Below, in pieces: positions 12,142 to 19,690 of a stretch of 64,000 nucleotides of DNA. The stretch's first letter is position 1. Each line of letters begins with the position of its first letter. The notes below the pieces were generated by a model, which saw only the letters and a list, made by a program, of their open reading frames with translations, did not search any database and was not told where the DNA came from. This stretch comes from Streptomyces chromofuscus. GTDB taxonomy: Bacteria; Actinomycetota; Actinomycetes; Streptomycetales; Streptomycetaceae. Position numbers and translations under genes: made by a program. Location of the stretch: contig NZ_CP063374.1 in assembly GCF_015160875.1 (NCBI RefSeq), forward strand, positions 3,348,001 to 3,412,000, given 5' to 3'.

Positions 12142-13242
12142 CTACTTTCCGCCCGTTTCGCCCCTTACCTCCAGCGTCTGACCGGGCCGGATGAGGTCGG
12201 GGTCGGTGCCGAGGGAGTCCTTGTTCCCGGCGTAGAGCGCGGACCATCCGCCGTGCACGCCAAGGGAGTCGGCGATCCCCGAGAGACTGTCGCCCTCCTG
12301 GACCGTGTACGAACCGCCGGCGGCCGCACGGGGGGTGGCACCGTCACGCGAGGCGTGCCGCCCGGTCGATTCGGCGCCCCGGCCGCCGGCCGGCTCCTCG
12401 TTCGCACTGCTCCCGCGGTGCTTGCCGGTGCCGAGGGAGCCCGTGTCGGTGAGGCTGGACCTGTTCGGCGTGCTCCACGACAGCCCTGAAGACGGCGAGC
12501 TTTTCGGGGATTTGCCCGATTCCGTCGGCGATTGACCCGCCCCGGGCGATTCGGCGGAACCGGAGGAGGGGATGGAGTGGGAAGGCCTGGAGGTGATGGA
12601 GCCGGCGGAAGGGGTGGATTTGGCGGATTCGCCGGAATCAGTGGATGTGGCGGAATCCGTGGGCCTATTGGACTTGTTGGATCCATTCGAGCCGTTCGAA
12701 CCGCTGGAGCGGCCCGACGCGCCGTCGATGTCGCCGGAGCGGGCGCCACCGGATGAATGGGACAAGCCAAGCGAGTTGGACAGACTTCCCGAACCGCCCG
12801 ATATCGTACCCACCGGCGTACTCGACGCGTCACCGGCCACGCCCGTGTCGACCACAGCCGCCTCGGAGTCGGTGTCGAGCCCCACGAGCGGACCGCAGGT
12901 CGCCCACGCGCCGACACCCTGGTCCGCGAGGACCTTCTCGGCCACGGCGATCTGCTGCGAACGGCTGGCCTGGTCCGCTCTCGCCGCGTAGGTGAGGCCG
13001 CCGTACTTCTCCCAGTCGTCCTGGGAGAGTTGCAGCCCGCCGTAGTACCCGTTGCCCGTGTCGGCGCTCCAGGAGCCGCCGGTCTCGCACTCGGCGACCC
13101 GGTCCCAGGTCGTCCCGCTGGCCGCGCTCGCGCCGGTGGCGCCGAGAAGGGGGATGGCGATGGCGGAGCCGGTCACCCCGGCCGCGACGACAAGGGCGGG
13201 CGCCTGGCGGGGGCGACGGTGACGACCGTTCCCGGAAAGCAT
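12142..13242 (-). CDS. rpfC: Second resuscitation-promoting factor with long Ser-rich linker and LysM
   Basis: A 366-residue paralogue of the neighbouring Rpf. The signal peptide ends near GASAASG, then the Rpf domain (TTWDRVAECETGGSWSADTG, YYGGLQLSQDDWEKYGG) with the catalytic Glu in CETGGSW. A roughly 190-residue Ser/Gly/Asn/Pro linker (runs such as SNGSNGSNKSNRPT) precedes a LysM domain (YTVQEGDSLSGIADSLGV). The start ATG has GAAAGG 7 nt upstream. Its leader lacks the riboswitch motifs of rpfA, so the two are regulated differently. The symbol is by analogy with the S. coelicolor pair and is less certain than the function. Confidence 0.85.
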   Translation of the reverse strand: MLSGNGRHRRPRQAPALVVAAGVTGSAIAIPLLGATGASAASGTTWDRVAECETGGSWSADTGNGYYGGLQLSQDDWEKYGGLTYAARADQASRSQQIAVAEKVLADQGVGAWATCGPLVGLDTDSEAAVVDTGVAGDASSTPVGTISGGSGSLSNSLGLSHSSGGARSGDIDGASGRSSGSNGSNGSNKSNRPTDSATSTDSGESAKSTPSAGSITSRPSHSIPSSGSAESPGAGQSPTESGKSPKSSPSSGLSWSTPNRSSLTDTGSLGTGKHRGSSANEEPAGGRGAESTGRHASRDGATPRAAAGGSYTVQEGDSLSGIADSLGVHGGWSALYAGNKDSLGTDPDLIRPGQTLEVRGETGGK

Positions 13243-13463
13243 GCGGGGACCTTTCGCAAGACAACAGGGACCAGCGCGGCGGCCGATGACAGCCGTCACG
13301 CTGATGGCGTGAACGTATCGGCAGTCGATCACTTGTCACAAGTTAATGCCGCACAGATCACGTGAACATCACAGAGTTGAACGCGTGTCACGTTCGCGCT
13401 GGTGCCGCCCTCTTGACCGTCGGATGGTACCTCCGGCCTGTACCGCCCGCTTGTACCGCCCGG

Positions 13464-14822
13464 CTACGGAACGGGCGTGAACTCCACCGGCAGTGTTCGC
13501 AGACCCCGCATGATGAGCCCGCCACGCCAGCGCAGTTCCGCCGGATCCACCGCGAGTCTCAGGTCCGGGAGGCGGGTGAGAAGGGTGGCCAGCGCGGTCT
13601 GGCCCTCCAGCCGGGCGAGGGGCGCGCCGAGGCAGTAGTGGATGCCGTGGCCGTAGCCCAGGTGCTGGTTGTCGCGGCGGGCGAGGTCGAGGGTGTCCGG
13701 GTCCGCGAACCGCTCCGGGTCCCGGTCGGCGGCGGCGAGCACGACGAGGACGGGGTCGCCGGGTGCGATGTCCTGTCCGCCGATGGTGAGCGGCTGCGTG
13801 GCGAACCGCCAGGTGGCGAGTTCCACGGGGCCGTCGTAGCGCAGGAGTTCCTCGACGCCGGTCTCCAGCAGGGCGCGTTCGCCGCGGGCGAGGGACTGCT
13901 GGAGGCGGCTGCGCTGGCCGGGGTGGGTGAGCAGCGCGTAAGTGCCGTTGCCGATGAGGTTGACGGTGGTCTCGAACCCGGCGAACAGCAGGATGAAGGC
14001 CATGGCCGCGGCCTCTTTCTCGGTGAGGTGCTCCCCGTGGTCGGAGGCGCGGATCAGGCCGGAGATGAGGTCCTCGCCGGGGCCGGGTTCGGCGGGGAGG
14101 GACTCGCGCTTGCGGTGGATCAGCTCGGAGAGGTAACCGCGCATCATTTTCACCGACCGCGCGACGCCGCCCCGAGGGCTGCCCGTCCGCTTCCCGCCGC
14201 CCTCGGCGGACGACGTGCTTCGGCCGCCGGCTGCCTGGCTTCCGTGCCGGATCATCATGCCGGCCCAGTCCCTGAAGTCGTCCTGGTCCTCGCGCGGGAC
14301 GCCGAGCATGTCGCAGATGGCGTAGATGGGCAGCGGGAAGGCGAACTCGTGGATGAGATCGGCGGAGCCGGTGCGGGCGAACCGGTCGATGAGGTCGTCG
14401 GTGAGCTCCTGCACGCGCGGCGCGAACTCGGCGACGCGGCGCGGGGTGAACGCCTTCGAGACGAGCCTGCGCAGCCGAGTGTGGTCCGGCGGGTCGATGT
14501 TGAGCAGATGCGTCATCAACTCGGCCTTGCGCTCACCCGGGATGCCCGTCTTGCCCTTGGCGTGCGCGGGCTCGTCGTGGTGCGCGGGATTCTTCGACAG
14601 CCGCTGGTCGGCGAGGGCCTGCTTGGCATCGGCGTAACGGGTGACCAGCCAGGCCTCCACCCCGCTGGGCAGCCTCGTCCTGCGCACGGGGGCGTGTTCG
14701 CGGAGCCAGGCGTAGGCGGGGTACGGGTCGGTCGCGAACTCCCAGGTGAAGAGTTCGGGCGCCGGTGTTGGCGCAGGCGTGGCAGCCGGCGCGGGCGTGT
14801 CGGGGTACTGCTGGTCGGTCAC
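13464..14822 (-). CDS. Cytochrome P450 (CYP107-like)
   Basis: A 452-residue soluble haem monooxygenase. Motifs: I-helix FAGFETTVN, K-helix EELLR, and haem loop HLGYGHGIHYCLGAPLAR with the Cys ligand; the usual Phe at the start of the loop is Tyr. The substrate is unknown and no ferredoxin gene adjoins it. An insertion of about 20 residues (around GRSTSSAEGGGKRTG) interrupts the loop after MMIRHG that is short in relatives. The GTG start abuts AAGGGG, so the true start could be slightly upstream; the frame stays open to 15014. The N-terminal ATPAPTPAP stretch looks disordered. Confidence 0.9.
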   Translation of the reverse strand: MTDQQYPDTPAPAATPAPTPAPELFTWEFATDPYPAYAWLREHAPVRRTRLPSGVEAWLVTRYADAKQALADQRLSKNPAHHDEPAHAKGKTGIPGERKAELMTHLLNIDPPDHTRLRRLVSKAFTPRRVAEFAPRVQELTDDLIDRFARTGSADLIHEFAFPLPIYAICDMLGVPREDQDDFRDWAGMMIRHGSQAAGGRSTSSAEGGGKRTGSPRGGVARSVKMMRGYLSELIHRKRESLPAEPGPGEDLISGLIRASDHGEHLTEKEAAAMAFILLFAGFETTVNLIGNGTYALLTHPGQRSRLQQSLARGERALLETGVEELLRYDGPVELATWRFATQPLTIGGQDIAPGDPVLVVLAAADRDPERFADPDTLDLARRDNQHLGYGHGIHYCLGAPLARLEGQTALATLLTRLPDLRLAVDPAELRWRGGLIMRGLRTLPVEFTPVP

Positions 14823-15155
14823 CCCTTGACGGTATCCGCAGCCACGGGCTGCCCGCCGAGGGGTTTCCGGGCGGCGGGCGGGCCCCTGTCCGCCGCCTCG
14901 CGCTACCGGACGTCGACCGCCTCCGGCAGCGCGGCGATCGGCCGTCGCCAAACCGTCGTCCAGCGCCTCCACCCGCGCCCCGGACCGGGCGCTCGCCCCG
15001 TCGAGGACTAGCATCAGCTGCCGGGCGAGCAGTGCGACCGTGCCCGACAGGCCTTCGCTCGCCGGAGGGAGCGCATGCCTGGGTCGGCCAGCCCCTGGCC
15101 CGCGGCGACGCTCAGGCCTCGCGCCCGCCCGCTACGGCTCCGGTGCCGCACGGTG
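14823..15155. other. 333-bp intergenic region without a recognisable gene
   Basis: The overlapping frames are continuations of the neighbouring frames or lack codon bias. I see no terminator or operator worth naming. Confidence 0.5.
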
Positions 15156-16190
15156 CTACGCGCCGACCTCCTCCGCAGCCCGTACGGCGTCCCGATAGGC
15201 GCGGGCCGCCGCACGCAGTGCCGCCTCCGGGTCCACGCCCTCCGCCTCGGCGCGTATCGCCAGCGTCAGCAGCTCGTACCCGATGCCCTCGCCGGGCGGG
15301 GGCGGCACGTCCAGCCCCGCGGTGCGTACCCGGGACGCCAGCTTCGCCGCGAGGGCCAGGCCGGGCTGGTGCAGCGGGATGCCCTCGGTCACCGAGGTCC
15401 GCCGCTTCTCCTGGGCCTTGGTGCGCAGCCAGTGTTCCTTGACCTCCTCGGGGGTGGAGGCGGTCTCCTCGCCGAAGACGTGCGGGTGGCGGTGGATGAG
15501 CTTGGCGACGATGGTGGCGGCGACGTCGTCGATGGAGAACGGGGCGTCCGGGTCCTCCTCGGCTATCCGGGCGTGGAAGACGACCTGGAGCAGGACGTCG
15601 CCCAGTTCCTCGCGGAGTTCGTCACGGTCGCCGTCCTCGATCGCCTCGACGAGTTCGTACGCCTCCTCGATGCCGTACTTCGCCAGGCCCTGGTGGGTCT
15701 GGCGGGACGACCAGGGGCATTCGGCGCGGATGCGGTCCATGACCTGGACGAGGTCGAGGAGGCGGGCGCCGGGCAGGTCGTAGGAGGCCGGGAGCAGCTC
15801 CAGCTCCGGCATCCGCAACCGTCCGCTGCCGGCGAGGCGTGCCAGGCCGTCCGTCAGGGCAGGCTCGCCCTCGCCGGTGGCGACGACGACCACGGTCCGC
15901 CCCCCGGTGCACTCGTCGATCAGCTCCTCGGCGGCCGGGGACGCCTCCTCGACCGGTATCCCCGCTTCCCGCAGATACGGCAGCTGCGGGTGCGCCCCGT
16001 CCGCGCACAGCACGCGGTCGGCGGCGTGCAGCGCCTGCCACGCGGGCCAGGAGAGCAGGCCGGGGGCGACGCGGTGGCTGGTGGTGAGCAGGACGATACG
16101 GCCGGGATCGGGGGCGCCGGCGCCGGTCTCGGGGTGCGTGGCCCTGCCATGACCGGCCTCGGAGGCGCTGTCGAAGCTGGTTGCGTTCAC
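15156..16190 (-). CDS. mazG: MazG-type nucleoside triphosphate pyrophosphohydrolase
   Basis: A 344-residue enzyme that hydrolyses NTPs to NMP and pyrophosphate, removing aberrant nucleotides or tuning stress responses. The MazG core is at about 155-290: CPWSSRQTHQGLAKYGIEEA carries the family CPW and the first acidic pair, EELGDVLLQVVFHARIAEE the EEx-GD metal site, and FGEETAST follows. The N-terminal 150 residues (VLLTTSHRVAPGLLSWPAW, ADRVLCADG) look like a degenerate tetrapyrrole-methylase domain, as in B. subtilis YabN. The GTG at 16190 (VNATSFD) is chosen; another GTG at 16208 has no better ribosome site, so the start is uncertain. Confidence 0.9.
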   Translation of the reverse strand: MNATSFDSASEAGHGRATHPETGAGAPDPGRIVLLTTSHRVAPGLLSWPAWQALHAADRVLCADGAHPQLPYLREAGIPVEEASPAAEELIDECTGGRTVVVVATGEGEPALTDGLARLAGSGRLRMPELELLPASYDLPGARLLDLVQVMDRIRAECPWSSRQTHQGLAKYGIEEAYELVEAIEDGDRDELREELGDVLLQVVFHARIAEEDPDAPFSIDDVAATIVAKLIHRHPHVFGEETASTPEEVKEHWLRTKAQEKRRTSVTEGIPLHQPGLALAAKLASRVRTAGLDVPPPPGEGIGYELLTLAIRAEAEGVDPEAALRAAARAYRDAVRAAEEVGA

Positions 16191-16296
16191 GATCCGAACG
16201 TAACCCACGCGGCCGACAAGCCCGCGAGTTGTCCACAGGCGGGCTTGTGATCATCGGATGAACGCCGAGCGAGTGCCGCAGCGGGGCGCCGCTGCC

Positions 16297-16392
16297 GCTG
16301 GACTGCTGCGGCGCCGACAGGGATACGGCTGGACTGTGACTGGGGCTGGACTGCTGCGGCGCCGACCGGGTCACGGCTGGACTGTGGCTACG
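16297..16392. repeat. Two copies of a 48-bp tandem repeat
   Basis: Copies at 16297-16344 and 16345-16392 share GCTGGACTGCTGCGGCGCCG and GGCTGGACTGTG. They lie in the gap between mazG and the SurA-like gene; function not evident. Confidence 0.8.
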
Positions 16393-16442
16393 GGTGAGCC
16401 GTGCGGCCGGGCCACGACTCCGCCGCGGCGCCCACCACGCCG

Positions 16443-17084
16443 CTACGCCGTCTGCTGCCCCTGCCCCGTGATCTCCCGCACCCACGGCGTCTTGGCGTCC
16501 ACGCGGCTGCTCTTCTGGACGTCCCAGCTGCCGTAGCGCGGGTTGAGGTCGACGTTCAGCTTCGCGGACGCGTCGGAGAGGGCCTTCCAGAAGGCCGGCT
16601 GGCTGGTGTCCGTGCCGAGCTTCGCGGCGAGCTTCTGGGCCTCCAGCTGGAGGCGGAGGTTCTCCTCCAGGCGCTGCGGAGCCACGCCGTACTGCTGCAA
16701 CCAGGTCGTCTCCAGCGCCTTCGCCCCGCCGACCTGCTCCTGCAGCCCGTCGCGCATCTCCTGGACCTCCTTGCGGCTGACGGAGATGCCGGCGTCCTCG
16801 GCGGCGCGGTGGAGCACCCGGTCGAGGACCATGCCGTGCAGGGTGTCACGGGTCAGCGTGCCGGTCTTGGCGACCACCTGCGCGTACTGCGCCTCGTCGC
16901 CCACCGCCGCCCGCTGCGCCTCGCGCACCTCGTTGACCCGGGTCTCCAGTTGAGCCACGGTGATCCGCTGGCCGCCGACGACGGCCGCCGCGCCCGGGTG
17001 CGCTTCGTTTCCGCAGGCGGTCAGGGCGGGCGCCGCGGCGATCGCGGCGGACAGGAGGAGCGCGGTGCGGCGACGGCGGTGCAA
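16443..17084 (-). CDS. SurA/PpiC-like chaperone lipoprotein
   Basis: A 213-residue lipoprotein. The signal sequence ends in the lipobox LTAC (APALTACGNEAHPG), so it is anchored on the outer face of the membrane. The rest resembles the SurA N-terminal chaperone region: VVGGQRITVAQLETRVNEV, then a helical stretch to LNPRYGSWD. No parvulin catalytic domain is present. It probably helps exported proteins fold (inference). The start is TTG: GGGAGG lies 5 nt upstream and no ATG or GTG fits. Confidence 0.8.
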   Translation of the reverse strand: MHRRRRTALLLSAAIAAAPALTACGNEAHPGAAAVVGGQRITVAQLETRVNEVREAQRAAVGDEAQYAQVVAKTGTLTRDTLHGMVLDRVLHRAAEDAGISVSRKEVQEMRDGLQEQVGGAKALETTWLQQYGVAPQRLEENLRLQLEAQKLAAKLGTDTSQPAFWKALSDASAKLNVDLNPRYGSWDVQKSSRVDAKTPWVREITGQGQQTA

Positions 17085-17102
17085 GGAAACCTCCCGAGGA
17101 GC

Positions 17103-17120
17103 TTGTGCGACGGTGCACAA
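17103..17120. promoter_or_regulatory. Palindrome just upstream of the SurA-like gene
   Basis: TTGTGCGACGGTGCACAA has 7 of 9 base pairs symmetric and sits 19 bp before the TTG start, beyond the ribosome site. It resembles an operator in size; the binding protein is unknown. Confidence 0.35.
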
Positions 17121-17227
17121 AGTCTTGCGATGATCGATGGTAGGCAGCAGTCCAGCTTTGGCCAACCCATTCGACCAACGATTCACCAGGACTTCGGGCA
17201 CCGGCGCGCCACCCGGCCGCGGGGGGA

Positions 17228-18754
17228 CTACCCGCGCACCTGTCCCAGCCACTGCAGCGTCCGCCGCACCTCCACCGCCAGCGGATGGCCCGGCCCGTTC
17301 AGCCGTTCGACGTCGTGCAACAGCCGCACCAGCGTGTCGTGCGCGGCGGCGCGGTCGCCGAGGGCCAGCAGGAGGTGGCCCATGCGGCGGCGGACGTCGT
17401 GCGCGAGTTCGGGGCCGCCGGAGACGTACTGGTTCTCGTAGTACGGCAACAGCGCCCGGTACGCCGCCAGCGCCGCCGCCGGTTCGCCGAGCTGTTCGAG
17501 GCACTGGGCGGCCTCGTAGCGGAACCGCAGGGACTGCGGGTCGGCCTGGCCGGCCTCGGCGGCGCGTTCGTCGGCGAGACGGCGCAGCTCGGGCAGTGCG
17601 CGGCGGTACTGGCCGTCGTCCATCAGCGTGGCGGCGTACTGCTTGCGCAGCGTCCGCACGACCGGTGAGTTCTCGCCGTGCTGTTCGGCCGCGGTCGGCA
17701 GGATCGCGCCCAGGATGTCGACGGCCTGGGTGATGCGGCCCTCGCCCAGCAGCCGCTTGACCTCGTCGACGGCGCGCGCGACGTCCGGTTTCTCGGTGAC
17801 CGGGGCCACGGGGGCGGGCTGGGGCGCGGGCGTCCGGGCGCGGTCCGGCCAGGGGGCGTGCGGGCGCAGGAAGGGGCGCGTGGGGTCGAGGGGTGCACCG
17901 CTGGGCATCCCGCGCGCGGGCAGCAGCAGCGCCAGGTCCTCGTACACCTCCTGCGCGGAGCCCGGCCGGTGCTGCGGGTCCTTGGCAAGGAGCCGCAGGA
18001 CCAGGGCCTCGAGCTCCTCGGGGACCTCGGGGCGGATGCGGCGGACGGGCAGCGGTGGCTCGTACAGGTGCCGGTGCAGCACCCCGAGCGCCGTGGAGCC
18101 CGCGAAGGGGACTTCGCCGCTGAGGAGTTCGTGCAGCAGCACGCCGAGCGCGTACAGGTCCGTGTAGGGCCCGACCGCGCCGCCCATCGCCTGCTCGGGC
18201 GCCATGTACGCGGGCGAGCCGATCGGCGAACCGGTGTGCGTCAGGCGCGTGGTGTCGGTGTCCATCACCGAGGCCACGCCGAGGTCGAGGACGGTGACCG
18301 TGCCGTCCTGCTTGACCATGACGTTGCGCGGCTTGAGGTCGCGGTGCACGATCGGCACGGCGTGCACCGCGCTCAGCACCGCGCACAGTTGCGCGGCGAC
18401 CGCCACCGCCCACCGCCACGGGTACGGGTCGTGCTCGGCGAGATGGTCGGACAGGTCGGCGCCGTCGACGTACTGCATGACGAGGAACAGCTCCTCGCCC
18501 TCACTGCCCGCGTCGTGCACGGTGACGAGCCCGGGGTGGTCGACCTGCGCGGTCACCCGGCACTCGCGCACGAACCGCCGGCGCAGTTCGTCGGCCTCCT
18601 GCCCGGCCACCTTGTCGGGGCGCAGCAGCTTCACCGCCACGCGCCGGTCGAGTCGCTGGTCGTACGCCGTCCAGACCTGGCCCATCCCGCCCTGCCCGAT
18701 GAGCGTGGCCAGTTCGTAGCGGCCGGCGACGACACGTCCTGTCGTCCCGGTCAC
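17228..18754 (-). CDS. Soluble Ser/Thr protein kinase with C-terminal TPR-like region
   Basis: A 508-residue Hanks-type kinase. The kinase domain (about 10-275) has the glycine loop LIGQGGMGQVW, VAVKLL with the ATP Lys, the catalytic loop HRDLKPRN, DLG in place of DFG (VLDLGVAS), and GSPAYMAPEQ. There is no membrane segment or PASTA domain, unlike PknB. After a Pro-rich linker the last 190 residues are helical repeats of TPR style (LPELRRLADERAAEAG). Substrates are unknown. Its GTG overlaps the stop of the membrane-protein gene (GTGA), so the two are translated together and probably act together. Confidence 0.9.
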   Translation of the reverse strand: MTGTTGRVVAGRYELATLIGQGGMGQVWTAYDQRLDRRVAVKLLRPDKVAGQEADELRRRFVRECRVTAQVDHPGLVTVHDAGSEGEELFLVMQYVDGADLSDHLAEHDPYPWRWAVAVAAQLCAVLSAVHAVPIVHRDLKPRNVMVKQDGTVTVLDLGVASVMDTDTTRLTHTGSPIGSPAYMAPEQAMGGAVGPYTDLYALGVLLHELLSGEVPFAGSTALGVLHRHLYEPPLPVRRIRPEVPEELEALVLRLLAKDPQHRPGSAQEVYEDLALLLPARGMPSGAPLDPTRPFLRPHAPWPDRARTPAPQPAPVAPVTEKPDVARAVDEVKRLLGEGRITQAVDILGAILPTAAEQHGENSPVVRTLRKQYAATLMDDGQYRRALPELRRLADERAAEAGQADPQSLRFRYEAAQCLEQLGEPAAALAAYRALLPYYENQYVSGGPELAHDVRRRMGHLLLALGDRAAAHDTLVRLLHDVERLNGPGHPLAVEVRRTLQWLGQVRG

Positions 18755-19416
18755 CTTCCGCCCTCTTCTTCGCCGCCCTGCTGACCGCCCTGTTTACGGA
18801 GGTAGTCGCTGAGTTCGTCCAGTTCGGCCCGCACCTGGTCGATGCGCGCGGGCGCCGGGCACTGCGGGGGCGGGGTGGATATCGGGGGGTGCGCGGTGGT
18901 GGGCCGGAGTGTCGGGGGCGGGGTGTGCGGGCCGGGCGCGTTGTGCGGGAGCGGGGGCTGCGGCAGGGCCGTACCGGTGGTGTACGGCGTCGGCGGCTGC
19001 GGCTGCGGCTGCGGCTGCGGCTGCGGGTAGCCGTAGGCCTGGGCCGGACTCGGTGCGTACCCTCCGCCGTGACGGAGCAGGTGGAAGTGGCGCACCTCCG
19101 CGGCGAGGTAGTACGCGATCGCTCCCACCAGCGTGCCCAGCAGCAGCGCGAGGCCGGTCCAGCCGCCCACCGTGTGGATCTCGTCGCCGGGCTCGGTGCC
19201 GAGCAGCACGATGGCGAGGATGTCGATCGCCAGCACGGCCACGAACAGCCCCCAGTCCAGCGACTTGCGCGTGACGATGGCCAGGCGCAGCAGCATCGCC
19301 CAGGTCAGGAACCCGAGGCTGAGGAGGGCGATCACCACGAACAGCACACGCACGAGCACCAGCCACGCCGTCGGGGGCGGCTGCTTCACCGGCTGCGGGT
19401 AGCCGTGGCCATGCAT
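18751..19416 (-). CDS. Membrane protein coupled to the Ser/Thr kinase
   Basis: A 221-residue protein with three likely membrane spans (about 20-48, 55-73 and 90-108). The cytoplasmic tail starts near RHFHLLRHGGG, is Pro/Gln-rich with (PQ)5 encoded by a GGCTGC microsatellite (about 18994-19026), and ends in a short helix (RIDQVRAELDELSDYLRKQ). It could serve as the membrane platform for the soluble kinase encoded next (inference from the 4-bp overlap). No known family recognised. Confidence 0.8.
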   Translation of the reverse strand: MHGHGYPQPVKQPPPTAWLVLVRVLFVVIALLSLGFLTWAMLLRLAIVTRKSLDWGLFVAVLAIDILAIVLLGTEPGDEIHTVGGWTGLALLLGTLVGAIAYYLAAEVRHFHLLRHGGGYAPSPAQAYGYPQPQPQPQPQPPTPYTTGTALPQPPLPHNAPGPHTPPPTLRPTTAHPPISTPPPQCPAPARIDQVRAELDELSDYLRKQGGQQGGEEEGGR

Positions 19417-19690
19417 GACTGCTCCTGGTCCCTGAAGTGCGCGTACGGGGCGGACCGGTGTCGGGCAACGCCGCTCCTGTGATGGTCGCTTCGAGCGTAT
19501 CGGTCGACACCGACAACCGGTCCCGGGTTGTACCGAACCGTTGTCACACTGATCACTTCGTACGACTCGTGCGGTGTGGTGGGGCAGGGCAGCGAAGTGA
19601 GCGGTGCGCGGGTTCGGCGGGGCGCGCGGGCGCGCTGGTCGGCGGGAGCGCGGGAGCGCGTGATCGTGAGATCCGCGTGTGGAGGGGTGA

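Noticed and set aside
13243..13463. A second c-di-AMP riboswitch before rpfC
   Set aside because: None of the conserved segments seen before rpfA is present on the minus strand.
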